Shown here one piece after another: positions 43,102-51,963 of a stretch of 64,000 nt of DNA (the first letter of the stretch is position 1; each line of letters starts with the position of its first letter). The stretch is from Candidatus Terraquivivens ruidianensis (GTDB taxonomy: Archaea; Thermoproteota; Nitrososphaeria_A; Caldarchaeales; Wolframiiraptoraceae), in contig JALNLA010000003.1 in NCBI GenBank assembly GCA_023267975.1, forward strand, positions 124,001-188,000, read 5' to 3'. The notes under the pieces were generated by a model. It ran no database searches, was not told the DNA's origin, and worked only from the letters and a program-made list of their open reading frames with translations. The translations under genes and the position numbers were made by a program.

Positions 43102-44250
43102 TCAGCCTAAGGCCCTATCCACCAACTCGGCTAGGTCGAAAACTTGGAGCGGTTTACCGAGCCTTAGCCTCCTGACACTGTCCTCGAAGTTCTGTATGCA
43201 GTATGGGCAGGAGGTCACCATCAAGCCAGCTTCAACTTCTGAGGCCTGGGATACCCTCATGTCCGACGGTCTTCCGCCCTCAGACTCCAGCCACATCCTA
43301 CCACCGCCACCGCCGCAGCAGAGCGTGTCTTGGGCAGAATCCCGCATCTCCACAAACTCTATACCGGGTATACTCTCTAACACCTTTCTCGGAGGCTCTA
43401 CGACGTTATCGTACCTAGCCAGGTAGCACGGGTCATGGTAGGTAACCCTTCCGTCGAGCTTTCGGCTGGGGTGTATCTTGCCGCCGTCGAGCAACTGTTC
43501 CAGCAGTTGGGTATAGTGCAGCACGTTCAGGTCAGCTCCATAACTTGGGTACAGGTTCTTGAAGGTGTTGTAGCAATGCGGCGATATCGTGACCACGAAC
43601 TCGGCGCCGGTCCTTCTGAACTTCTCGGCATTCTCGTTGACTATCTCCTCGAAGAACTCGAGCTCGCCGGCGTGATAAACTGGGTCGCCGCAGCACTTCT
43701 CCTCTTTACCCAGCACGCCAAAGTCCAAGCCCGCGGCGCCAAGAACATTTACCAAGCTCCTCGCGACCTTGTACAGTCTAGGGTCGTAGGGAACGGCGCA
43801 ACCGACGTAGAGTAGATACTTAACGCCCTTAGATGCATCCTTCACTTCCAAGCCCTTTGCCCAAGAAAGCTTTTCGGTCGACTTCACGCCCCATGAGTTA
43901 CCGTTCTCGTAAACGTTCCACAATACCTGCTCCAGCTTCTCCGGCGTCTTCTTCGAAAGGGCCAACAACCTTCTTGTCTTTACGAAAGCATCCGTTATGG
44001 GAACGCCCCTTGGGCACTTGGACTCGCATAGCTTGCACGTTGAGCACAACCATGCTTGTTCAAGAGCATCGAGCATACTCAGTTGCAGAGCCCTTACGAA
44101 CTTTCTTATGTTTAGACGGTGTCCTAATAGCGGATAAGGACAGGTTGCCGTACAGAAACCGCACTGGTAGCAGGGAGTTACCATTTGCCTAATGCTGGCC
44201 AATTCTGGCATGGTAGACGTATCTTGGGATACCAGAATCGGTTTGCTCAT
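43102..44250 (-). CDS. HdrD/HdrBC-like iron-sulfur oxidoreductase (CCG domains)
   Basis: The 382-residue protein joins an HdrC-like ferredoxin part (CYQCGFCTATCP and CSTCKLCESKCP, residues about 27-80) to an HdrB-like part with two CCG domains (YVGCAVPYDPRL...EKCCGDPVYHAGE; YHDPCYLARYD...DTLCCGGGGGRMW...TSCPYCIQNFED). This is the HdrD or GlcF type of fusion. Such proteins carry electrons to disulfides, quinones or other partners. It overlaps the HdrA gene by four bases and precedes etfA by four, so it likely bridges HdrA and EtfAB. Confidence 0.9.
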   Translation of the reverse strand: MSKPILVSQDTSTMPELASIRQMVTPCYQCGFCTATCPYPLLGHRLNIRKFVRALQLSMLDALEQAWLCSTCKLCESKCPRGVPITDAFVKTRRLLALSKKTPEKLEQVLWNVYENGNSWGVKSTEKLSWAKGLEVKDASKGVKYLLYVGCAVPYDPRLYKVARSLVNVLGAAGLDFGVLGKEEKCCGDPVYHAGELEFFEEIVNENAEKFRRTGAEFVVTISPHCYNTFKNLYPSYGADLNVLHYTQLLEQLLDGGKIHPSRKLDGRVTYHDPCYLARYDNVVEPPRKVLESIPGIEFVEMRDSAQDTLCCGGGGGRMWLESEGGRPSDMRVSQASEVEAGLMVTSCPYCIQNFEDSVRRLRLGKPLQVFDLAELVDRALG

Positions 44251-47200
44251 GCCGCGGCCTTCACCCCCTTCAATTTCTGCGGCGTTGAGCGTATCTCATC
44301 GATTGGAAGTGACTTGATGAACTCGGCAACCTCCTTCATCTTGTTGGCAAACCTCTTGCCTTCTGCTGCGCTGTTCCAGTGAAGCTGGAGCCTGTTTGGG
44401 TCTATCCCTCTTGCCTGGAGCATCTTCTTCCAGCGTTCCATCCTCTTCTCGGTGTTCAGATTTGCGTAATTGTAGTGGCAGTCCTGAGGCCAGCAACCAG
44501 TTACGATGACGGCTGCTATACCTCTCTCGAAGGCCCTCATGACGAACTTCTGCGATACCCTGCCGCTGCACATGGTCCTGATGATTCTGACGTTCGGAGG
44601 ATACTGGAGCTTCTCTATACCGGCTTGGTCAGCTCCGGCATACGAGCACCAATTGCATGCGAACACTATCGCCTTCTTCTCTGGCTCGACCTCGGTCGCC
44701 GCATCTACCTGTGCCAAAATCTGCTCATCCTCGAAGCCGTACTGGTTCATCGCATCTCTCATGCACTCAGCCACGCAAGTTCCGCAGCCATGGCACATGG
44801 CCTGAACAAGCTCCGTGCTCTTTCTCAGCTCACCCCTTATCGCATGGAACGGGCACACCTCGGCGCATCTGAGGCAGTAGATGCATTTTTCTTGCTCTAT
44901 CCTTGCGGTGAAGGGTTCTAGGGTTATACTGCCGGCCGAGACCAAGGCTGACGCTTTGGACGCGGCGGCGAGCGCCTGTGCCACAGACTCTTCAACACCC
45001 TTTGGACCCTGGGCTGTTCCAGCTATGTAAACGCCCTCGACGGACGTATCCACGGGTCCTAGCTTCGGATGGCTCTCGAGGAGGAAGCCCTCCATGTCTC
45101 TTGGTAGTTTCAGTTGCTCGATGATGTTTTTTATAGTCGTGTTGGGCGACAAGCCTACGTTAAGGACGAGCAAATCCGCTGGGATTGCCACCTCCCCGCC
45201 CTGCAGCTCATCCTTAACAACGACTAGACCGTTATCGAACCTAATCACGGATTCGGGCAGAGCGTCTTGGGGATACTGGAAGAACTGGACTCCCAGCTTG
45301 CTTGCCTTCTCGTAAAGCTCCTCGCCGTTTTTGTTGAATGCCCTTATGTCCTTGTAGACTACCGTTACGTTCTTACCCATCTCCGCTAACCTTATCGCTT
45401 GCTTCAGCATAGACTGGCAGCAGTATCTCGAGCAACCCTTATCCGGTGTCCTTGAACCGATGCACGATACGAACGTGATGTTATTCGCATCCAAGTTGTT
45501 ATTCATCATGGACTCTAATTCTAAGGACGTGACTACTTTGCCGTTGCTTCCGTAACCAAATTCCTTCGGCTGATAGGGTACGGCTCCCGTGCACATCACG
45601 ATGGCGCCGACGTCGAGCGTTTTACCGTTGCTCAAGACTACGTTGAAGTTACCGACGAAGCCTGTAACCATCTGTACATCGACACCCGTCATGATGTGAG
45701 CGCCCGACTGTTCGAGCTCTGTCCTCTTCATCTCCAGAATCTTTTTGCTATCCACACCTTCTGGTGCTATTTCGCTTACGAATCTCAGCATGCCACCGAG
45801 CTCATTCTCGCGCTCGATGAGGTATGTCTCTATTCCCTGCCTGGCCAAGTTGGTAGCCGCCGACATACCAGCTATGCCTCCGCCTACTACGAGGACGCGT
45901 TTCGTCACCGGATAGGTTACCGGCATGAGAGGTTTCAGCCTCTTCGCCTTCTCGACGGCCATCAGTATCATGTCCTTGCACTTCTCGGTGGCTTCCTTTG
46001 GATAATCTCTGTGAACCCACGTGCAGTGGTTCCTTATGTTAGCCATCTCGACCATGTATGGGTTTATGCCAGCCATCATGGCGGACTTCTGGAAGGTAAC
46101 CAAGTGTGTCTTGGGGGAGCAGGCAGCTATTACGAGCCTGTTTGCGTTATGCTCCTTCATCTGCTGTGCTATTTTCTTTAGACCATAACCGGCGCAAGAG
46201 TACATCGTATTATCCGCGTAGACCACTCCGGGTATGTTTCTTGCAAATTCTACGAGCTCTTTTATGTCGGCAACGCCAGCTATATTGGAGCCGCAGTGGC
46301 AGATGTTCACGAGAACTCTTGGCTCCACCGAAACTTCTTTCTGTTCAGGAATTTCCTCCTTGGGCCATCTCCTTTTCTTAACAAAAGTCATGGCCTCGGC
46401 TGCAGCAGCTCCACCCTCTTGAACGGAATCCGGTATGTCCTTCGGGCCCGATGTACAACCACATACGTATACTCCAGGCTTTCCGGTAGATACAGGGTAG
46501 CCGGGTATCGTCTTAAAGAACCCATACTCATCGAGCTCTATGCCCAATATTTCTGCGAGCTTCTTGTTGTCCCTGCTGGGTAGCGCCGCGGTAGCCAGCA
46601 CGACCATATCGTACTTGCGCTGCACTAGCTCGCCCCTTTCAGTGTCCTCGTAAATCACCCTGAGACCGTCTTTGCCCGGAATTATTCTTCCGGGCTTACC
46701 CCTTATGAATTCGACGCCCTCGCTTTTTGCTCTTTGGTAGAAGCTGTCAAATCCCTTTCCATATGCCCTTATGTCCATGTAGAGTACGGATACATGTTTT
46801 ATACCATGTTCTACGGTCTGTAGAGCCTCTTTAATCGTAAGCATGCAGCATATCCTCGAGCAGTAGGCGCAGTACCTTCTATCCCTCGAGCCGACGCAAA
46901 GCACGAAGAGTACGCTCTCGGGCTCCATTCCATCGCTCGGCTTCGTTATGTGACCTCCACCCGGACCGCTCGAGTTTATGAGTCTCTCGAACTCTATCGA
47001 CGTGAGTATATCAGGATGCCTTCCGTAGCTGTATTCGGTTATGACGCTCGGGTCGAATATCTCGAAACCCGTTGCGACGATTATCGCCTTTACCTTCTTT
47101 TCTATGACCTTGGGTTTCATGTTGAAGTCTATGCATTTCGGTCCGCAGACCTCCATACATCTGTTGCACGGAAGGTAGTTTGGAGGCTTGTTTAGGCAGT

Positions 47201-47666
47201 GCTCTATGTCTATTACGTATGCGCCAGGCTCTGACTGGGGTATCGGTGTGTATATCGCCTTCCTCGCTCCCATCCCAAAGTCAAACTCGTTGTGCAGAAC
47301 TACTGGGCATACCGGGACGCAGTCGCCGCATCTCGTGCACTCGCTCGTCACGAACCTTGGCTTCTGGAGTATCTTCACCGTGAAGTCCCCTGCTGAGCCG
47401 TTTACCTCTAGGAGCTCGGCGAGCGATATTACCTCTATGTTGGGTGAGCGCATGACCTCTCCCATCTTAGGTGCCTCTATGCAGATCGAGCAATCCAGCG
47501 TCGGGAAGTTCTTGTCTAACACTGCCATCTTCCCTCCTATGGTCGGCGACTTCTCCACCAAGACGACCTTGACGCCTGCCTTCGCTAAGTCTAAGGCCGC
47601 CTGTATGCCAGCTATGCCCCCTCCGACTACGAGCACAGAATCCGCATCCTCAGACAACTGCACCAC
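44247..47666 (-). CDS. hdrA: HdrA'-HdrA-MvhD fusion protein
   Basis: The 1139-residue protein contains two HdrA modules and an MvhD module. Module 1 (about 1-440): FAD motif VVGGGIAG (13-20), Cys pair in LDCSICIEAPKM (59, 62), ferredoxin CTRCGDCVPVC (110-120) and CNRCMEVCGPKC. Module 2 (about 450-985): the HdrA N-terminal domain (NICHCGSNIAG, MYSCAGYG, AACSPKTH), FAD motif (593-600) and two ferredoxin sites CIYCLRCAEVC and CHGCGTCVAEC (928-968). MvhD (about 998-1085): FACNWCSYAGAD, RTMCSGR, GCWPQDCHY. The likely start is GTG 47666 or TTG 47657, which is better spaced from GAGGAGG. HdrA is the flavin-bifurcating subunit; MvhD normally links it to a hydrogenase or dehydrogenase. Confidence 0.93.
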   Translation of the reverse strand: MVQLSEDADSVLVVGGGIAGIQAALDLAKAGVKVVLVEKSPTIGGKMAVLDKNFPTLDCSICIEAPKMGEVMRSPNIEVISLAELLEVNGSAGDFTVKILQKPRFVTSECTRCGDCVPVCPVVLHNEFDFGMGARKAIYTPIPQSEPGAYVIDIEHCLNKPPNYLPCNRCMEVCGPKCIDFNMKPKVIEKKVKAIIVATGFEIFDPSVITEYSYGRHPDILTSIEFERLINSSGPGGGHITKPSDGMEPESVLFVLCVGSRDRRYCAYCSRICCMLTIKEALQTVEHGIKHVSVLYMDIRAYGKGFDSFYQRAKSEGVEFIRGKPGRIIPGKDGLRVIYEDTERGELVQRKYDMVVLATAALPSRDNKKLAEILGIELDEYGFFKTIPGYPVSTGKPGVYVCGCTSGPKDIPDSVQEGGAAAAEAMTFVKKRRWPKEEIPEQKEVSVEPRVLVNICHCGSNIAGVADIKELVEFARNIPGVVYADNTMYSCAGYGLKKIAQQMKEHNANRLVIAACSPKTHLVTFQKSAMMAGINPYMVEMANIRNHCTWVHRDYPKEATEKCKDMILMAVEKAKRLKPLMPVTYPVTKRVLVVGGGIAGMSAATNLARQGIETYLIERENELGGMLRFVSEIAPEGVDSKKILEMKRTELEQSGAHIMTGVDVQMVTGFVGNFNVVLSNGKTLDVGAIVMCTGAVPYQPKEFGYGSNGKVVTSLELESMMNNNLDANNITFVSCIGSRTPDKGCSRYCCQSMLKQAIRLAEMGKNVTVVYKDIRAFNKNGEELYEKASKLGVQFFQYPQDALPESVIRFDNGLVVVKDELQGGEVAIPADLLVLNVGLSPNTTIKNIIEQLKLPRDMEGFLLESHPKLGPVDTSVEGVYIAGTAQGPKGVEESVAQALAAASKASALVSAGSITLEPFTARIEQEKCIYCLRCAEVCPFHAIRGELRKSTELVQAMCHGCGTCVAECMRDAMNQYGFEDEQILAQVDAATEVEPEKKAIVFACNWCSYAGADQAGIEKLQYPPNVRIIRTMCSGRVSQKFVMRAFERGIAAVIVTGCWPQDCHYNYANLNTEKRMERWKKMLQARGIDPNRLQLHWNSAAEGKRFANKMKEVAEFIKSLPIDEIRSTPQKLKGVKAAA

Positions 47667-48198
47667 CTCCTCTAGCGTGCCTGACGCCTTCCATGAAGGC
47701 CTTCTCGTTGAGCTCTATGGCCTTGGGGAACCTTCTCCTTATCACCTTGAGCAGAGACTCGTGCTTCACGATGCCGGTAACTTCTGAGAATGCTCCGAGC
47801 ACCACTATGTTGGCGATTATCCTCCTTCCGAGCTGCTCGGCTATCTTGGTGGCTGGAAGTCCCACCATCTTTATTCCTTTAACAGTAGACACGTCCACAA
47901 GTCCGCTGTCGTATATGAGTTGCTTCCTCGGTATCCTACCTTCCTTCCAGCTCCTGTCAAGACCTTCCTGCGACATAACGATTAGCACGTCGGGCTTTAC
48001 AACGAGTGGGAAGTCTATCTGCTCGTCGGATATCACGACGTCTGCCCTTGACCATCCGCCAACCTGTTCTGGCCCGTAGGCTATGCTTAACGCGGCATCC
48101 TTTCCCTCCTCTAAAACCGCGGCCTCTCCGAGTATCTGCCCACCCCTGATTATACCCTGGCCGCCGAAGCCGAACAGGCTTATGTCCCACCTAACCAT
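47650..48198 (-). CDS. korC: 2-oxoacid:ferredoxin oxidoreductase gamma subunit
   Basis: The 182-residue protein has the gamma-subunit start SLFGFGGQGIIRGGQILGEAA in pieces and ASxxPEQVGGWSRADVVISD-type segment (YGPEQVGGWSRADVVIS). It is the fourth gene of the delta-alpha-beta-gamma order typical of 2-oxoglutarate:ferredoxin oxidoreductases. It overlaps korB by eight bases and hdrA by 17. Confidence 0.92.
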   Translation of the reverse strand: MVRWDISLFGFGGQGIIRGGQILGEAAVLEEGKDAALSIAYGPEQVGGWSRADVVISDEQIDFPLVVKPDVLIVMSQEGLDRSWKEGRIPRKQLIYDSGLVDVSTVKGIKMVGLPATKIAEQLGRRIIANIVVLGAFSEVTGIVKHESLLKVIRRRFPKAIELNEKAFMEGVRHARGGGAVV

Positions 48199-49057
48199 AC
48201 GGCTTCCTCCCCTTCATAGCAATCTCTATCAATTTTCTATCCATGTCGTTGTAGGACGGCTTTTCTATGTGGACGAAGTTGCCCACGATAAGCGGCTTAC
48301 CGGGTCTCAGGTCTATATCGACCTTCCTCAGGTCTGCTTCGTGCTCTACGACGCATGCCTCCCTGAAGTACTTCATCATGTCCATGCCCGTCGGAAAGTT
48401 GTTGTCCTCGCCATACTGAGTCGGACATGGCGATACGACTTCTATGAATGCAAAGCCGTTTACCTTCATGGCCTTGAGTATAGCGTCGGTCAGTTGACGA
48501 ATGTGTAACGTCGTCCACCTCGCGACGAAGGGAGCGCCGAGCGAGGCTACCAAAAGCGGTAGGTTGAAGGAATACTCTATCATGCCGTAGGGAGCCGTTG
48601 ACATCTTCGAGCCTATGGGCGTCGTGGCTCCGTACTGTCCACCGGTCATCCCGTAAGTAAAGTTGTTGACTAGGACGACGTTGAAGTTGTGGTTCCTCCT
48701 GATGGCATGTATGAAGTGGTTTCCGCCTATCGTCACCAAATCACCGTCACCTGCTATCACGGTTATCTCAAGATCGGGCTTCACTATGTTCATGCCTACG
48801 GCGAAGGGTATTGCCCTGCCATGCGTGGTATGGTAGGAGTCTATGTTCATGTAGCCCGGAAGCCTTGAGGAGCAACCTATGCCAGATACGACCACGTGTC
48901 TCTCAGGCGGTATCCCGCTCCTCTTTATCGCTTCTACGTAACACTTCATAACTATGCCTATTCCGCAACCGGGACACCATATGTGGGGTATCCTATCTGC
49001 CCTTATCAGCTCATCGTCAGGATGCTTTGTCGCTAAAACTTCCTTCGGCATGCGCAT
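48191..49057 (-). CDS. korB: 2-oxoacid:ferredoxin oxidoreductase beta subunit
   Basis: The protein of about 288 residues binds thiamine pyrophosphate: HIWCPGCGIGIVMK (substrate end with CPGCG), VSGIGCSSRLPGY, TTHGRAIPFAVGMN and the TPP motif GDGDLVTIGGNHFIHAIRRN followed by NNFTYGMTGGQ. The ATG at 49057 overlaps the korA stop by one base; a GTG at 49060 is the alternative. The beta subunit carries TPP and, in four-subunit forms, lacks extra iron-sulfur ligands beyond the CxxC. Confidence 0.93.
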   Translation of the reverse strand: MRMPKEVLATKHPDDELIRADRIPHIWCPGCGIGIVMKCYVEAIKRSGIPPERHVVVSGIGCSSRLPGYMNIDSYHTTHGRAIPFAVGMNIVKPDLEITVIAGDGDLVTIGGNHFIHAIRRNHNFNVVLVNNFTYGMTGGQYGATTPIGSKMSTAPYGMIEYSFNLPLLVASLGAPFVARWTTLHIRQLTDAILKAMKVNGFAFIEVVSPCPTQYGEDNNFPTGMDMMKYFREACVVEHEADLRKVDIDLRPGKPLIVGNFVHIEKPSYNDMDRKLIEIAMKGRKPYG

Positions 49058-50205
49058 CACCTCGATACTGACCTAATCGCATCGAGTATAACGTCCGGCG
49101 TCTGTACCGCACCAGGGGCCCAGCTTAAACCGATGACGAGACACTCAGCAACCTCCCTTATGGGATGGATCATCTGACCCATGTTTATCTCGGGAACTAG
49201 GATTACCTTGGCCTGCTCGCTTACCTTCCTGACAACTTCCTCCGGGAAAGGCCACACCGTGATTAGCCTTAGCATACCAGCCTTGATACCTTCGGACCTT
49301 GCCACCTTTACTGCTTGGTATGCCGGCCTAGATGTTATACCATAGGTTATCACGACTATGTCGGCATCGTCCAGCGTGAAGCGCTCCACCTCCCATATCT
49401 TTTCGGCGTTGTTCCTGATTTTTGATACCAAATGCTTTACACACCAAGTCGAGACCTCGTGCGTGTAGTAGGGGTAACCCTTCTCATCGTGCGTTAGGCC
49501 GGTGACGTGTATCCTGTATCCCATGCCTGCTAGCGCCATCGGGGCCACCTCGTACTTCGCGTCGAACGGCTTAAAGTCTGGAACGCCCGGCGGAACGTTG
49601 GGCAACTTCCTATTCACTATCTTTATCTCTTCATGCGGCGGTACGACCAATGGGCCATACATATGACCAATCGTCTGATCGGCCAACACGATGACCGGTT
49701 GTCTGTACTCCTCAGCCGCGTTGAAGGCCTTTATCGTAAGGTCGAAGAACTCTTGGACACTGTTCGGAACGTAGGCTATGGCTTCATAGTCTCCGTGCGA
49801 GCCCCACCTAGCCTGCATCATGTCGCCCTGCCCAACCAGCGTCGGTATGCCAGTACTCGGACCCCCTCTCTGGACGTTCACTATGACGCAGGGCGTTTCT
49901 ATCATCATGCCAAACCCTATATTCTCCTGCATCAATGAAAAGCCTGGGCCGGACGTAGCCGTCATAGACTTTACGCCAGCGTTCGAGGCACCTATGATGG
50001 CCATTATGCTGGCTATCTCATCCTCCATCTGTATGAAATGACCGCCGACCTGCGGAAGCCTGTAGCTCATCCACTGCGCAATTTCGTTGGAGGGCGTTAT
50101 CGGGTATCCAGCGAAAAACCTACAGCCGGCTATCAGAGCAGCTTCGGCGCATGCAATATTTCCTTGCATGAAGTACTTTCCTGGAGGAATTAAACCATCA
50201 GTCAT
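49057..50205 (-). CDS. korA: 2-oxoacid:ferredoxin oxidoreductase alpha subunit
   Basis: The protein of about 382 residues has the domain I motif GCRFFAGYPITPSNEIA, ATSGPGFSLMQENIGFGMM in pieces, PTLVGQGDMMQARWGSHGDYE in pieces and a C-terminal domain II (VVITYGITSRPAYQAV, WPFPEE). The frame opens further upstream (50256), but the ATG at 50205 follows a perfect GGAGGTG site lying inside the end of korD and overlaps the korD stop (ATGA). This decides the start. SGPG and QGD motifs and gene order favour 2-oxoglutarate as substrate. Confidence 0.93.
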   Translation of the reverse strand: MTDGLIPPGKYFMQGNIACAEAALIAGCRFFAGYPITPSNEIAQWMSYRLPQVGGHFIQMEDEIASIMAIIGASNAGVKSMTATSGPGFSLMQENIGFGMMIETPCVIVNVQRGGPSTGIPTLVGQGDMMQARWGSHGDYEAIAYVPNSVQEFFDLTIKAFNAAEEYRQPVIVLADQTIGHMYGPLVVPPHEEIKIVNRKLPNVPPGVPDFKPFDAKYEVAPMALAGMGYRIHVTGLTHDEKGYPYYTHEVSTWCVKHLVSKIRNNAEKIWEVERFTLDDADIVVITYGITSRPAYQAVKVARSEGIKAGMLRLITVWPFPEEVVRKVSEQAKVILVPEINMGQMIHPIREVAECLVIGLSWAPGAVQTPDVILDAIRSVSR

Positions 50206-50489
50206 TCTTTCACCTCCTTTACAAATATCGCAAATTCTGGACAGACCCATTCGCACATGCTACAGGCGACGCAGGAGTCTTCCTTGCCGGGCTTGACCCT
50301 TGGATAGTGGTATCCCTTGTGGTTTATGCTATCCGACTTTTCTAGGACCGAGTTCGGGCAGAGTTCTATGCAGTATAGACACTCTTTACATCTATTAGGT
50401 ATTATGTGGATGTTACCCTTTGGAACCTTAAAGGCACTGATGTTTATCGGCTTTCGCTCCAAAGCCAGATACTTCTGACGCGTGACCAA
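50202..50489 (-). CDS. korD: 2-oxoacid:ferredoxin oxidoreductase delta (ferredoxin) subunit
   Basis: The 95-residue protein is a two-cluster ferredoxin: CKECLYCIELCP (about 34-45) and CVACSMCEWVCP (about 73-84). It is the first gene of an eight-gene minus-strand operon (korDABC, hdrA, hdrD-like, etfA, etfB). It passes electrons from the thiamine-dependent alpha-beta core to ferredoxin or directly to a partner complex. Confidence 0.92.
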   Translation of the reverse strand: MVTRQKYLALERKPINISAFKVPKGNIHIIPNRCKECLYCIELCPNSVLEKSDSINHKGYHYPRVKPGKEDSCVACSMCEWVCPEFAIFVKEVKE

Positions 50490-50564
50490 AATTATCTCTA
50501 TTATTTGAATAGCGCTCTTAGGTAAATAATTTATTTGCTGATAATGGTATGTTATGTTTATATT

Positions 50565-50585
50565 ACACTATATATAGTATAATTA
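50565..50585. promoter_or_regulatory. TATA region between the kor operon and its divergent regulator
   Basis: The AT-rich segment CACTATATATAGTATAAT serves the plus-strand gene at 50595 with a distance that predicts a leaderless mRNA. It is nearly palindromic (ACTATATATAGT), so it may also read the other way. The kor operon TATA is probably the TTATTTACC-type segment near 50520-50535. Confidence 0.5.
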
Positions 50586-50594
50586 TGGGTTAAG

Positions 50595-51596
50595 TTGAAA
50601 AGGGGCAATACGCTCAAAGGCTTTTTTGCCCTTCTTGAAAGCTTCTTTCCTCATGAATGGAACGAGAACACATATATACGTAGCCCTCCTTTTCTGCTCT
50701 TTAAGACAGGTAGCTCAGCAATACTGGATGTCGACCTTCTTTACGATTCGGTCATCGAGCATGCCTTGAACAACGCTGGCATGAAGCTTATAGGAGGTAA
50801 TTCTTACTTTTTGTTAATCCCCTCCGTCCAAAGAACCCTTACGATGTTTGACTGGTTTGTAAGACGTAGCTGGCGTAAGGCAGAGTACGTCATACTGTGG
50901 TCCATCTTGAATTTGATGAAGGGCGAGCAAGAATGTAACTTAAGCATCGAGCAAGTATGCATGCGAAGTGGGTTTGACCAAACAACGTGTACAGAAGTCC
51001 TCGGCTTGCTTGGTATTAAACTGGATGGAAGTAAATTCACAATATCGAGGGAGAAAGTTTTCTCACTCATAAAAGAGCTACTACGCACGTTGCCAAGCTG
51101 GATCGAGGAGAACGTCATGGATTTTGTATGCTCTAACGTAAACATCTCTGCCGCTGACGTCCATTCGTACCTATCGTGTTACGGTCTAAGCCCAAGCTTG
51201 ACTTATAAGATACTGAGAAAGCTAAAGTCTGAAGGTTACATTAGGGTAGTGAGGCACGTGAGGGTAAAATCGAAGGGACCGATGCGTGAGTTGATGTCTT
51301 CCGATTGTAGAAAATGCTTCTTCGGTTACTCATCCCCCATTAACTGTTTTAAAGCGAGCTTCTGCCAGCTCGAGAGGCTGGTGGAAAGGTTGATGGGCCG
51401 GCCCATAAAGATGCATGAGGCTGAAGAGCTCTATCAAGAACTCAGCAAGCTACCTTTTAACGAAAAAACGTTAAGGTCCGTCAACAAGGCATTGGTCCTT
51501 GCATTGGAGCTCTCAAAAAGGTTAAAGGAGAAGAACGTTGCGATGGTTCTACGAAAGATGGGCACGTCTCTAGATTTTAAGATACCTAATATATAG
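50595..51596 (+). CDS. Winged-helix protein with a four-cysteine motif, possible redox regulator
   Basis: The 333-residue protein starts with a TTG. Residues about 95-135 and 175-220 look like winged helices (AEYVILWSILNLM...LSIEQVCMRSGF; NISAADVHSYLSCYGLSPSLTYKILRKLKSEGYIRVV in pieces). From about 233 it has C-x2-C-x10-C-x5-C in CRKCFFGYSSPINCFKASFC, a spacing that could hold an iron-sulfur cluster or zinc. A helical tail follows. It stands alone between two divergently arranged 2-oxoacid oxidoreductase operons, so redox- or Fe-S-sensing control of them is a reasonable guess. No family is recognised. Confidence 0.62.
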   Translation: MKRGNTLKGFFALLESFFPHEWNENTYIRSPPFLLFKTGSSAILDVDLLYDSVIEHALNNAGMKLIGGNSYFLLIPSVQRTLTMFDWFVRRSWRKAEYVILWSILNLMKGEQECNLSIEQVCMRSGFDQTTCTEVLGLLGIKLDGSKFTISREKVFSLIKELLRTLPSWIEENVMDFVCSNVNISAADVHSYLSCYGLSPSLTYKILRKLKSEGYIRVVRHVRVKSKGPMRELMSSDCRKCFFGYSSPINCFKASFCQLERLVERLMGRPIKMHEAEELYQELSKLPFNEKTLRSVNKALVLALELSKRLKEKNVAMVLRKMGTSLDFKIPNI

Positions 51597-51659
51597 TTTT
51601 TATACGGCGCAAATGTACAATAAAGCCTTTTAAAGGAACAGCCGTATGTTTAACGTTGT

Positions 51660-51962
51660 ATGGATATTTATTGTAAGTGTAAAGACTGTAATTATTGGTT
51701 ACCCCTCGACGTCTTACCTATACTCGGAGAGTGCCGCAACCTCGAAAGCGTAAACTTTGGTAAAGCTGTTTTTCAGGACGATACTCCATGCAAAAACTTC
51801 AAGGAAAGGACTTTTGTTGACGTTGAGTTTTACTGGTGTAAGGACTGCAGAGTAACTCTTTATCGCGAAGACCTTAAATTGCACGAAGGGCATAAAATTT
51901 TTATTGGAACCTCCACGTTATCCGTTGAGGATGTAGTGGAGCACACGTTCGCAGGCGATTGA
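51660..51962 (+). CDS. Cysteine-rich metal-binding protein leading the por operon
   Basis: The 100-residue protein has cysteines at YCKCKDCNYW, GECRNLE, TPCKNF and YWCKDCRVTL, suggesting one or two metal sites. The end is acidic and helical. It starts at an ATG after a CTTTTAAAGG TATA-like element and ends only two bases before porC, so it is likely co-transcribed with porCDAB. It may be a small electron carrier or a regulator; I do not recognise the family. Confidence 0.62.
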   Translation: MDIYCKCKDCNYWLPLDVLPILGECRNLESVNFGKAVFQDDTPCKNFKERTFVDVEFYWCKDCRVTLYREDLKLHEGHKIFIGTSTLSVEDVVEHTFAGD

Positions 51963-51963
51963 A

